From Pelolinea submarina (lineage in GTDB: Bacteria > Chloroflexota > Anaerolineae > Anaerolineales > Anaerolineaceae): a stretch of DNA of 64,000 nt. Every line of letters begins with the position of its first letter. Within the stretch, counting starts at the first letter, position 1. The stretch covers positions 1,178,001 through 1,242,000 of the forward strand of contig NZ_AP018437.1 of NCBI RefSeq assembly GCF_003966975.1. The letters run 5' to 3'. This document shows positions 53,054-60,936 of this stretch, in pieces. The translations under genes and the position numbers were made by a program. The notes under the pieces are model-generated. The model was not told the origin of the DNA. It worked only from the letters and a program-made list of their open reading frames with translations, and ran no database searches.

Positions 53054-53905
53054 TTATTTCAGTTTGATTTTTGGCTTTGCCGTTGTGGTGGGTTTGCTGA
53101 ATTTGATCCTCTCAGGGCGCAGCAATTCGCGCGTGTCCACTGGGAAATAATTCGGGTTTTTCTTGCGAAATTCCCTGCACCACTTGGCAGCTTCCATGTC
53201 CCACGGGAAGGGGGGTTTGGTGGGATCATCGTGGAAGTTTTTGTACTGCAGCATTTCCCCCAGCATAATCACCAGGCGGTCCAACGACCGGCTGGCCGAC
53301 CACCAGGCCGCGTCAATACACACGCTGCCGTTGGCATGGTTGATGTTCGGGTGCCAGATGGGGGTCATCCATTTCATGCCCGGCCAGCGCTGCGGGTACT
53401 GGCTGTGCAGGTAGATCTCCACCTGATGATGCTGTCCAATCTTGGGGTTGCCGCTGCGGTCGACGCTCACAATGCCTTTGCATTTGTAGGTGATGATGTA
53501 ACGTTCCGGCGGCAAGCCGACTCGTTCCGATGTGGCTTTGACCTGGATCAGGTCGCTGCGCGCATCGATTTCCTGGATCAATTCGTAATCCTTGCGCAAG
53601 CGGCGCAGGCGCGGGTTGGAATTCACCGAAATCGCGCCGGCACCGGCAGTGATGTCCGTGGTGATCATCAAGCGGTCTTCGCTGGGAATCCCGCTTGCGG
53701 CCAAAGTCTCATCCTCACGCAGCTCGCGCCCTAACGCTTTGCTGTCCATGCGGTAGCCCATGGGCCGGCCGTCCGGGCCGACGGTGGGCAGTCCCAGCAA
53801 GGAGGTGAGTTCTGCCAACAGGTCGCGCACGGCCACATCGTCGGGCACATCCGCCCGGCGGGCGCTTCCGTTGGGTAGTACGAGTGTTACTGAAATATCC
53901 GCCAT
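53054..53905 (-). CDS. Ubiquitin-like domain fused to an E2 conjugating enzyme (operon gene 3)
   Basis: This 283-residue protein has an N-terminal UBL domain (1-88) like the free UBL, then an E2/UBC fold (about 98-255). E2 marks are IWHPNINHANGSVCID: HPN at 185-187 and catalytic Cys196, nine residues after the Asn, as in eukaryotic E2s. The C terminus is Lys-rich and ends KPKIKLK. E2 takes the modifier from E1 as a thioester and passes it to target lysines with or without an E3. The built-in UBL may dock E1, bind the RING partner, or mimic a backside-bound ubiquitin. Confidence 0.92.
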   Translation of the reverse strand: MADISVTLVLPNGSARRADVPDDVAVRDLLAELTSLLGLPTVGPDGRPMGYRMDSKALGRELREDETLAASGIPSEDRLMITTDITAGAGAISVNSNPRLRRLRKDYELIQEIDARSDLIQVKATSERVGLPPERYIITYKCKGIVSVDRSGNPKIGQHHQVEIYLHSQYPQRWPGMKWMTPIWHPNINHANGSVCIDAAWWSASRSLDRLVIMLGEMLQYKNFHDDPTKPPFPWDMEAAKWCREFRKKNPNYFPVDTRELLRPERIKFSKPTTTAKPKIKLK

Positions 53906-53933
53906 TTACTCCTCCACATTAATAAAAATAATT

Positions 53934-54872
53934 TCACAGCTCGTTCCGGTGAGCTACACCGCAGGATCCGGTCAGGTCCCAGCAGTCCTTATGATGCCAG
54001 GTGCCGCATTCGGGACAGACCACGATTTCCTCACTTTTATCGACTTTTTCAAGACAATACGGGCAGACATGTTCCTCTTCACCCATCAATTTAACGTCGT
54101 TCAGCTGCTTGCCTTTGGATTTGCGCGGCGCGGCTGTTTTGACAGCTGTACTTTTCTTCGTCGATTTTTTGGGCGCTTTGATCACGACCGGCGCTGAAAG
54201 CGCGGTGGAAGCGGGTCCGGTGTTGATGTGCACCGCCTTGACGGGCGCACTGATCTTCGGTTTGGAAGCGATCTTTTTTACCTTATCGGAAACCGTATGC
54301 GTAACCTGCCAGTTGCCGGGGTTTATGGCGGACAGCACCGGCTGCACACGCTGGCTGAGCGAGATTGTGGGTTTGGCTGTCCGGGCGCGGGCGGCGGGCC
54401 GGGGCGCGGGCGTGGGTGCCGGGGCTTGCTGTGCCCGCGAAGCCTTGGCGGGTTTATTGACTTTATCCGCTTTGTTTACCGTACGGGAACGGCGCAGGAA
54501 AAACAGCGTGGGCAGGGAAATGATCAGCAGCAACATGCCCTGCGCACCATCGCTGATGTTGGGAGTTTGCAGGGTCAATGCATGGGTCAGGAAGGAGAAA
54601 CGGTAAGGGCTTTCGTAAAAATAATCGACCATCAGCAGGGCCAGCACCTGGGTGATTAATGCGATTAAAAATAAAAGGACCCCGTGCCAGCGGCGGAACA
54701 GAAGCCGCGCGATCAAACTACCGATGAAAGCCACAGCGGCCAGTATGCAGAGGCGCAATATAAAATAATCCATGGTCGGGCGGGGAGCCAGCAGGATGAT
54801 CACCAGCAGTGCCGCGGAGATGCTGAAAACCAGCAGCGCCAGCCATTTCAGGAATGCGTTCAGGACTTTCAT
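53934..54872 (-). CDS. Membrane protein with C-terminal RING-like zinc domain, E3 candidate (operon gene 2)
   Basis: This 312-residue protein has four hydrophobic helices (about 8-29, 36-58, 63-82, 109-127), a long Pro/Ala/Lys-rich linker and a C-terminal treble-clef/RING-like domain with Cys270, Cys273, Cys286, Cys289, His293/His294, Cys297 and Cys304 (CPYC, CPECGTWHHKDC, SCG). This arrangement fits prokaryotic RING-type domains found with ubiquitin-like systems. Binding of the E2 at the membrane is the expected role. The start ATG overlaps the E1 stop (ATGA), so both are co-translated. Alternative: a plain zinc ribbon without ligase activity. Confidence 0.82.
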   Translation of the reverse strand: MKVLNAFLKWLALLVFSISAALLVIILLAPRPTMDYFILRLCILAAVAFIGSLIARLLFRRWHGVLLFLIALITQVLALLMVDYFYESPYRFSFLTHALTLQTPNISDGAQGMLLLIISLPTLFFLRRSRTVNKADKVNKPAKASRAQQAPAPTPAPRPAARARTAKPTISLSQRVQPVLSAINPGNWQVTHTVSDKVKKIASKPKISAPVKAVHINTGPASTALSAPVVIKAPKKSTKKSTAVKTAAPRKSKGKQLNDVKLMGEEEHVCPYCLEKVDKSEEIVVCPECGTWHHKDCWDLTGSCGVAHRNEL

Positions 54873-56569
54873 GAAGACTTCTTATCCTTGACCTTGATAG
54901 TGATTTTTTCTTCCTTTTCAACGGGCGTGCTGATCTTTACGTCCGGGTCATGCAATTTAATCTTGGGACGGCTTTTCAAGACAACTTTTTCGCCCAGTTT
55001 GATGCGCCCGCTCAGTTTGAGCGGGGTTTCATAGGCCGGTTTCTCAAAATGGTTGAAATGCAGCGCATCTTCCAAATCGCCGCTCAGTTCATAAAAACGA
55101 TATTCGCTGGCATTAAATGCACGTACGATGTGCAGAGCCGGCACGCCCAGACTGGCCAGGGTGCGGGAGAGGAAATTCTCCTCGCCGGTGATGGTGTGGG
55201 AAAGTTCCGTCTCGCGCAACAAACCGCAGGCCGGGCAGTGAGCGCGGTTGAATCCGACTGAAGAGATGGGTTCCAGAATCTCCTCGTGTGTGCCGCACTG
55301 CGGGCAGTTCAGCGAGAGCACCAATTCCTGGTCCAACTCGATGACCGCGTCCGGACCCAGGTCGCGGCGCGCGATTTTGAGAAGGTCGCCCAGTGTGGTG
55401 GTGTCGGCGCGCAGGGGCAGCTCGGTGATGTCGCCGTAGGTCCAATGGCTTTCGCAGTCCTCCACCGGCGTGTAGGCGGTGGTGTGCATTTCATTAGTCA
55501 TGCCATTGAAATGGATCACCTGGCCGGGTTTGACCGGCTTGCCGTGCAGCAGCTTAAGAGCTTCCTGCGACTGGATGGCGGCGATGATGGAGGCGATGGT
55601 GGGGGTGGTGGGCACCTTGCCCAGCAGCACGTTCTCGCGTGCCAGCAGCGGGCAGGAATAGCGCAGCGCAAGGTCGCGGCGGGCCTGCTCGGTCAGGCTG
55701 CATTCGAAGCAGGCACCCTGGCCGGGCACAAACACGCGCGCCAGACCGAAGAATTCCTGAATGGCCCCGTCCACCCAGGGTTTATCAATCCAGTAAGCAA
55801 AGCGGTTGATGGCCAGCCGGGCTTCGCGGTTATCCAGGCAGCCGATGATGACATCCATGCGCCGGAAAACACCCAGACCGATGTCGGTGGTCACATCGCC
55901 GTGTACGTACTGCACGTGAATGTTGGGGTTGATCTCCTTGGCGCGCGCGGCGGCCACTTCGGCTTTCTTGCGGCCGGAATCGCTTTCGCGGAAAAGCACC
56001 GAGCGGGACAGGTTGGCCAGCTCGATAGTATCGAAATCAACGATGAAGATGTGGCCGATGCCCATCAGCACCAGGTTCTTGATGACCTCGTTGCCCAGTG
56101 CGCCGGCACCTACCACCATGACCTTGGCGTTTTCCACCTTTTCACGCTCCCACCAGGAAATGAACTCAAAAGTGCCCTGGCGGTCGGTTTTCAGATTGGG
56201 GATAATCAGGGGCTTTTCGGGGTTGGAGGGCAGACGGCGCGGGCCGTCGGGAAAATCGTCCGGCGAAATACGCACGCGCCCGGCCACAGGCTGGTTTTCA
56301 GCCAACTCGGCAATTTGATGGGCCAACGGCAGGTTGTGCTCATCCAGTTCGGAGATGAACCAGCCCACGCCGTGGCGCGACTCGATCAGGTTGATCTCTT
56401 CCAGCGCTTTCAACGCTTCACGCAGGGTGGAGCGGCTTACGCCGAAGAGCTTGATCAGGTCACGCTCGGCCGGCAGCTGGAAGCCGGACTGGTATGTTCC
56501 GTCCAGAACCTGCGCGGCCAATTTGCCGGCTACAATTTCAGATAAAGATTTGCGGGGAATTTCGTCCAC
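54869..56569 (-). CDS. E1-like activating enzyme with N-terminal GntR DNA-binding domain (operon gene 1)
   Basis: This 566-residue protein fuses a GntR winged helix (about 8-73: LPAERDLIKLFGVSRSTLREA, written here as its core, then ESRHGVGWFIS) to a ThiF/E1 adenylyltransferase. The E1 part has VVGAGALGNEVIKNL (154-159), DFDTIELANLSRS with Arg189, GCLDNREAR, Cys287/Cys290 (ACFEC) and Cys306 (YSCPLLA), placed like the active-site Cys of eukaryotic UBA3. Two later Cys pairs (422/425, 445/448) may bind zinc. The tail is Lys-rich (RPKIKL, KITIKVKD). GTG start with GAGG five bases upstream. It should activate the UBL and may also repress its own operon. Confidence 0.93.
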   Translation of the reverse strand: MDEIPRKSLSEIVAGKLAAQVLDGTYQSGFQLPAERDLIKLFGVSRSTLREALKALEEINLIESRHGVGWFISELDEHNLPLAHQIAELAENQPVAGRVRISPDDFPDGPRRLPSNPEKPLIIPNLKTDRQGTFEFISWWEREKVENAKVMVVGAGALGNEVIKNLVLMGIGHIFIVDFDTIELANLSRSVLFRESDSGRKKAEVAAARAKEINPNIHVQYVHGDVTTDIGLGVFRRMDVIIGCLDNREARLAINRFAYWIDKPWVDGAIQEFFGLARVFVPGQGACFECSLTEQARRDLALRYSCPLLARENVLLGKVPTTPTIASIIAAIQSQEALKLLHGKPVKPGQVIHFNGMTNEMHTTAYTPVEDCESHWTYGDITELPLRADTTTLGDLLKIARRDLGPDAVIELDQELVLSLNCPQCGTHEEILEPISSVGFNRAHCPACGLLRETELSHTITGEENFLSRTLASLGVPALHIVRAFNASEYRFYELSGDLEDALHFNHFEKPAYETPLKLSGRIKLGEKVVLKSRPKIKLHDPDVKISTPVEKEEKITIKVKDKKSS

Positions 56570-56581
56570 TGGTGCCTCGCT

Positions 56582-56612
56582 TTTGGTATATTGGTCAGAC
56601 CACTATACCAAA
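56582..56612. promoter_or_regulatory. 31-bp palindromic GntR/FadR-type operator
   Basis: The core TGGTCAGACCA (56592-56602) is the classic FadR-subfamily GntR site. It is flanked by TTTGGTATA (56582-56590) and TATACCAAA (56604-56612) around the same centre, base 56597. Only one of 15 base pairs is broken. It begins at the -10 box and covers the predicted start site of the ubiquitin-like operon, so a bound protein should block transcription. Confidence 0.88.
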
Positions 56613-56640
56613 GTATAGGAGTTTTTGTTGGGGTTGTCAA
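56612..56640 (-). promoter_or_regulatory. Strong promoter of the ubiquitin-like operon
   Basis: On the minus strand: TTGACA (56640-56635), a 17-base spacer and TATACT (56617-56612). The predicted start is near 56605, giving a leader of about 35 nt to the GTG at 56569. Near-consensus strength plus an overlapping operator implies a normally repressed, inducible unit. Confidence 0.88.
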
Positions 56641-56799
56641 TAGATTAATAAAGAATCACAGATCTGTAGGAAAAACACATTGTGTTTTCCTTCAAGGGTT
56701 AATTATATCCGGCCCGGGATTGCAGCGGAGGTTGGCGAGTATTTCAATTCTGAAAGAAATGAATAATATTTGCAGTATCCTGCTTAGAATATTTTTTTT

Positions 56800-57017
56800 G
56801 TCACGCATGAATGCGTGACCTATAAAAATCCGGGTAGGTCAGGCATTCTTGCCTGACAGAATTTATTGCTAACAAACTTATCCTTGTGTCAACCATCCCT
56901 CTGGAGGGACAGACGAACGCGTGATCTATAATGCGATATGTTTGGTTAGGCAATCACCTATTAATTGGATGTGCATGATAAAGCCGGTTTAAACGTCACG
57001 CATGAATGCGTGACCTA
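56800..57017. repeat. Cluster of hairpin repeats, family 2
   Basis: Three palindromes share the frame TAGGTCA-x-GCATTC-n-TGC-y-TGACA: minus strand at 56800-56822, plus strand at 56834-56858 (arms GTCAGGCA and TGCCTGAC) and minus strand at 56995-57017. The arm changes are compensatory (CACGCA/TGCGTG against CAGGCA/TGCCTG). A degenerate fourth copy lies near 56912-56930. The gap 56641-57036 otherwise holds no gene. Confidence 0.7.
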
Positions 57018-57036
57018 CATGGCACAACTGATAATT

Positions 57037-57067
57037 AAAAAAGCGGCCCCGTGTTGAAAGGGGCCGC
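57037..57067 (-). terminator. Terminator of the iron alcohol dehydrogenase gene
   Basis: On the minus strand, GCGGCCCC (57067-57060) pairs with GGGGCCGC (57050-57043), with a 9-base loop and TTTTTTA after it. Confidence 0.88.
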
Positions 57068-57090
57068 GCTTCGTTTTCTTCTATAAAATG

Positions 57091-58266
57091 CTATTTCGCC
57101 AACTGGTAGATCTCGAGCACTTCGTCGCGGGTGAGCTGCGAGACCATGCCGATGCGTTCCACGCCGATATCGACGGTGGCGTGGTCGGCCAGCATTTCAA
57201 AGCTGTCTTCGGTCACGCCGATCTCGGACAGGCGCGTGGGCAGGCCGATCTCTTTGATGAACTGCTCCAGGGCTTCAATGCCGCGCAGCGCGGTGGTTTC
57301 AAGGTCGTAGAAGTCGGCCGGGACGCCCATGACGCGCGTGGCGAACTCAGCGTACTTGGGCAGGTCGCGCTTGTAAACGTACTTCATCCAGGCCGGGGTG
57401 ATGATGGCCAGGGTGCTGCCGTGGGTCTTCTGGAAGCTGGTGGTGACGGGGTTTTCGATGTTGTGCACAGCCCAGTCGGAGGCGGCGCCCATCTCGATGA
57501 TGGGGCTGTTGCCCAGCATGGCGGCCAGGAACAGGTTGGCGCGCGCTTCATAGTTGCGCGGGTCCTTGATGACCTTGCGGATCTCATCCATGATGGTCAG
57601 CATGTTGGCTTCGCACAGGCGGTTGGACAGGTTGACGTGGTTCTCGCCGTTGAAGTAGCGTTCCATGGTGTGCGAGATGATGTCGAAGGTGCCGGAAACG
57701 GTTTGCTTCAGCGGCAGGGAGAAGGTCAGTTCCGGGTCCATGACCGCGAACTTGAAGCGGAAGGAGTTCTGGAACAGCGGGTATTTGATCAGAGTGTCGC
57801 CGCGGTCGTCCACGACCATTGCGTTGTTGGAAATTTCGCTGCCGGTGCCGGGCATGGTGACGATGGTGCCGAGGGGCAGGCAATCCGGGGACATTTTCTT
57901 GTAATGGGCGAAGTCGGCCAGTTCACCGTCGTTTTTGGTGAAGAAAGCGATGGACTTGGAGCTGTCCATGACACTGCCGCCGCCGATGGCCAGCACGAAG
58001 TCGACGTTCTCTTTACGACACAGCGCCACGCCTTTTTGGATGAGCGAGTAACGCGGGTTGGGGACCACGCCGCCCAACTCCAAAACGGTCAGGCCTTCGG
58101 CTTCCAACAGGCCTTTTACCTTGCCGAGTAATTCTTTCAAATAGTCGCCGCCGTCGTGGTGGATCAGGACCTTCTTGCCGTATTTGGCAACTTCCTTGCC
58201 CACTTTATCGACACTGCCTTTGCCAAAAATCAATTTGGTCGGAAATTCAAGTTCAAAGTTCAACAT
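57091..58266 (-). CDS. Iron-containing alcohol dehydrogenase (butanol-dehydrogenase-like)
   Basis: This 391-residue enzyme belongs to the Fe-ADH family. It starts FELEFPTKLIFGKGS, has the NAD(P) phosphate loop LAIGGGSVMDSSKSI, PLGTIVTMPGTGSEIS and metal-binding residues in the ISHTMERYF and KTHGSTLAIITP regions. Members reduce short aldehydes to alcohols with NAD(P)H during fermentation. Length is typical of the YqhD/BdhA group. It has its own terminator. A long antisense frame on the plus strand is a codon-bias shadow. Confidence 0.93.
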   Translation of the reverse strand: MLNFELEFPTKLIFGKGSVDKVGKEVAKYGKKVLIHHDGGDYLKELLGKVKGLLEAEGLTVLELGGVVPNPRYSLIQKGVALCRKENVDFVLAIGGGSVMDSSKSIAFFTKNDGELADFAHYKKMSPDCLPLGTIVTMPGTGSEISNNAMVVDDRGDTLIKYPLFQNSFRFKFAVMDPELTFSLPLKQTVSGTFDIISHTMERYFNGENHVNLSNRLCEANMLTIMDEIRKVIKDPRNYEARANLFLAAMLGNSPIIEMGAASDWAVHNIENPVTTSFQKTHGSTLAIITPAWMKYVYKRDLPKYAEFATRVMGVPADFYDLETTALRGIEALEQFIKEIGLPTRLSEIGVTEDSFEMLADHATVDIGVERIGMVSQLTRDEVLEIYQLAK

Positions 58267-58839
58267 TTCGTTTATCCTCTTATCTATAAAAATTTTTACA
58301 TGATCTTGTTTGTTAAATCAAATTGTGCCTGCGCACGGTGTATTTGTTTAAGTTTCGACGATATTCACCTTCTTCTTTTACCAATAAAAATGTTAATCCT
58401 AAAACAGACCGCTGTTGAACAGTCCGAGTAAATGCCGTTATATTTGTTTGTAAAATCTCGATGGCAAACCTGAACACGTAATAAATGATTGAATTTCCGC
58501 GGGCCGCGGATGGATGAAAGTTCCAGGCAGACAGGAAACTTGGTTGAAATGTCGATTGGATTGCGGATTGCTTTTTCGATGGATAACAACCACGCAAATG
58601 AGGAGCAGCCCTTGAGGGGTAGGGAAGAATACGGTTATTGCCAGATCATCTTGGGCCTAACAATATTCTTACCGCTAACTATAAAAGTCTTAACCTGGAA
58701 GAATCTGGTTCACTGCCTCTGTTAATGTTCACATCAGTGCGCAAATATGTTACTCCAACTGGCGTATTTGCGCAACATCTTTTACGGAATCGCGAATTTT
58801 GGCGGCAAAAGCCGGAATACCTGTATAAAAGGAAGGGTT
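58267..58839. other. Gene-free stretch, 573 bases
   Basis: No convincing ORF. It contains a GC-rich inverted repeat TCCGCG/CGCGGA near 58496-58510 and a 9-bp stem GCGCAAATA/TATTTGCGC (58739-58747, 58765-58773) 65 bases beyond the end of the gpsA-like gene. The short frames here have no ribosome sites or recognisable motifs. It may be a decayed gene region. Confidence 0.5.
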
Positions 58840-59907
58840 TTATCCCAATTGGCTGAACATGGCGTCAAAGTCCAGCCTGAGCGGTTGGGCGTTCACCACC
58901 ACGTCGATCAGGGTATGCATAAGCGGCATATCCTGCGCCCGCAGCAGACCGCGTGCTTCCAGTTTGGGCAGCGCCACAGCCATCTGCTCGATCACCAACG
59001 CGGCTTCCAACGTTTCGCCTTTCAGGATCGCGCGCGCTTCCTGTATGCTTTTGCCTTCACCCAGCAGCTGGCCCAGCGTTACGGAGCGCCCGCCCCGGCT
59101 GGTGACGAACAGGTCGCCGGCGCCCGGCAGCCCATAGGCAAAATGCTCATCCACGCCCAGCATGGTCAATATGTGATGGATCTCGGTGGCGCCTTGTGCA
59201 AACAGGGCCGCGGCGGTGTTGTGCATATAAGCGCCGGCCGTGTCCGGCCCGCCGGAAGCCTTCAACATACCGGCCGCCAGCCCCACGCCCAGCGCATAGG
59301 CATTCTTGAGCGCTACGGCAACCTCCAGCGCGACCATCTCGCTGGTGGGCTGCACGTGGTAATAATCCGTGCGGTAGATGTCCGCTAGCCAGCGCGCGGT
59401 TTCGATTTCGCGCGAGCCGAAAAAGACGCAGCTCTGGCGCCGCCCGGCCAATTCGCCGGCGATGCAGGGGCCGCCGATGGCCGCCAGCGAGACCTGCTCG
59501 CGCAGCCCGGCAGGCAGCTCGGCGCGCAGCACCTCCGGCAGGATCAGCAAGCTGCCGCCCGGTTCGGCTTCCAGTCCTTTGGTGACGGCGATGACCGTAT
59601 CGCCAGCTTTGAGATAAGGCGCCAGGGTCTGGCCGATCCAGTGCGCGCCCATGGAGTTGACTCCGCTGAGGATGAAATCCACGCCTTCCAGCGCGGTTTC
59701 TATCTCTTCCAGGTAATAAGGTGTGACGTTGGGCGGTAACTCGCGCTTCAAGCGCGGGTGGAAGTTCTTTTCCTTGCAGCTTTGGATGATGTCGCGGTCC
59801 AGGTGCGTGCCGACCAGACGAATTTCGTGGCCGTTATCGCTCAGTGGCCAGGCAGTGGCGGTGCCCATCACGCCCGCGCCGACGATGGCAGCAGTGATCT
59901 TTTTCAA
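58840..59907 (-). CDS. gpsA: Glycerol-3-phosphate dehydrogenase [NAD(P)+]-like
   Basis: This 355-residue protein has the Rossmann loop AAIVGAGVMGTATAWPL, VDFILSGVNSMGAHWIGQ, AVTKGLE, AAIGGPCIAGELAGR, ALKNAYALGVGLAAG (catalytic Lys region) and LPGAGDLFVTSRGGRS, all in the GpsA order. It would reduce DHAP to sn-glycerol-3-phosphate for membrane lipid synthesis. Slightly longer than E. coli GpsA. It is downstream of corA on the same strand, 27 bases away. Confidence 0.87.
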   Translation of the reverse strand: MKKITAAIVGAGVMGTATAWPLSDNGHEIRLVGTHLDRDIIQSCKEKNFHPRLKRELPPNVTPYYLEEIETALEGVDFILSGVNSMGAHWIGQTLAPYLKAGDTVIAVTKGLEAEPGGSLLILPEVLRAELPAGLREQVSLAAIGGPCIAGELAGRRQSCVFFGSREIETARWLADIYRTDYYHVQPTSEMVALEVAVALKNAYALGVGLAAGMLKASGGPDTAGAYMHNTAAALFAQGATEIHHILTMLGVDEHFAYGLPGAGDLFVTSRGGRSVTLGQLLGEGKSIQEARAILKGETLEAALVIEQMAVALPKLEARGLLRAQDMPLMHTLIDVVVNAQPLRLDFDAMFSQLG

Positions 59908-59934
59908 GATATTTCTCCTCAGTCTTTCGTGTTT

Positions 59935-60915
59935 TTACATCCAGGCGCGCTTGCGCATCCACAGGAACATACCCACAGGCATACCCACCATGACGGCCAG
60001 GGTGATAAAGAATGGCAGCATGTCAGTCCAGCTACGCATACCCCCGCTGGGTTCAAAGAAATTCATACCGAAGAACCCCGTTAAAAAGGAAAGCGGCATG
60101 AATAAGGTGGTGATGATAGTCAGTGTCTTCATGATGTCGTTCAGGCGGTTGTTGACCACCGACAGGTAGGTATCCAGCGCGCCGCTGACCAGGTCGCGCA
60201 GGTTCTCGGTGATGTCCTGCACGCGCACCAAGTGGTCGTACACGTCGCGGTAATACATGCGTTCTTTCTGTCCGACCAACTCGAAATCGCCGCGCGACAA
60301 CTTGTTGAGCACTTCGCGCTGTGGCGCGACGATGCGGCGCATGTTGAGCAGGGAGCGTTTGATACTGAATATGTCTTGCAGCAGGCCGGAGTCGGGTTCT
60401 TCCATAACCTGATCCTCAATATCTTCCACCCGCTCGTCCAAGCGGTCGATCAGCAGCATGTATTCGTTAGCCAGCTCATCCATGATTTGGTAGAGCAGGT
60501 AGTTGCTGCCGCGCTGCAGCAAGCGCTGGTCGCGCTGGCAGTTGGCCCACACCACCTCGATAGCGCGGATGGTTTGGGGATGGTAGGTGACGATGTAGCG
60601 CTTGCCCATGAAGACATCCAACTCGAGCGACTTATTGATGTCTTCCAGCAACTGCTCGGAATGCACGCCCTCCAGCGCCAGGTAAAAATACTCGCCCCAA
60701 TCGTCGATCTTGGGAATGTGCGTTTCCACCAGGGCGTCGTCGACGGCCAGCGGGTGAAAGTGAAAGACATCTTCCATTACCTTCCGGCAAACGTCCAGCC
60801 CATCCCCGTTGAGGTCCAGCCAGACCAGCCCGGTTTGTTCGGCCATCGTCTTTTCGATATCAGTCGGTGAAAGATTCTCAAAGCTGTGCGGGCCATTTTC
60901 TACCAGTATACGCAT
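59935..60915 (-). CDS. corA: CorA-type Mg2+/Co2+ channel
   Basis: This 326-residue protein has a cytoplasmic N domain, a long central helix and two C-terminal membrane helices. The signature GMN is in GFFGMNFFEP, at the end of the first helix, and a basic C-terminal tail (MRKRAWM) follows the second. It forms a pentameric channel for Mg2+ uptake. Length and order are standard. Confidence 0.94.
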   Translation of the reverse strand: MRILVENGPHSFENLSPTDIEKTMAEQTGLVWLDLNGDGLDVCRKVMEDVFHFHPLAVDDALVETHIPKIDDWGEYFYLALEGVHSEQLLEDINKSLELDVFMGKRYIVTYHPQTIRAIEVVWANCQRDQRLLQRGSNYLLYQIMDELANEYMLLIDRLDERVEDIEDQVMEEPDSGLLQDIFSIKRSLLNMRRIVAPQREVLNKLSRGDFELVGQKERMYYRDVYDHLVRVQDITENLRDLVSGALDTYLSVVNNRLNDIMKTLTIITTLFMPLSFLTGFFGMNFFEPSGGMRSWTDMLPFFITLAVMVGMPVGMFLWMRKRAWM

Positions 60916-60936
60916 GGGGTTCCCCTTCCTTTTACT

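Noticed and set aside
55286..56545. 419-codon plus-strand frame opposite the E1 gene
   Set aside because: No ribosome site and no recognisable motif; the minus frame holds intact GntR and E1 motifs. It is a codon-bias shadow.
50064..56569. Interpretation of the ubiquitin-like operon as an anti-phage (CBASS or Bil type) island
   Set aside because: No cyclase, effector nuclease, phage or mobile genes lie next to it, and it has a metabolic-style autorepressed promoter. Defence is not excluded, only unsupported.
57088..58131. 347-codon plus-strand frame opposite the iron alcohol dehydrogenase
   Set aside because: His/Gln/Val-rich shadow composition; the minus strand has clear dehydrogenase motifs.
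58313..58725. Short frames in the gap between the alcohol dehydrogenase and gpsA
   Set aside because: None has a ribosome site or known motif, and they conflict with each other.
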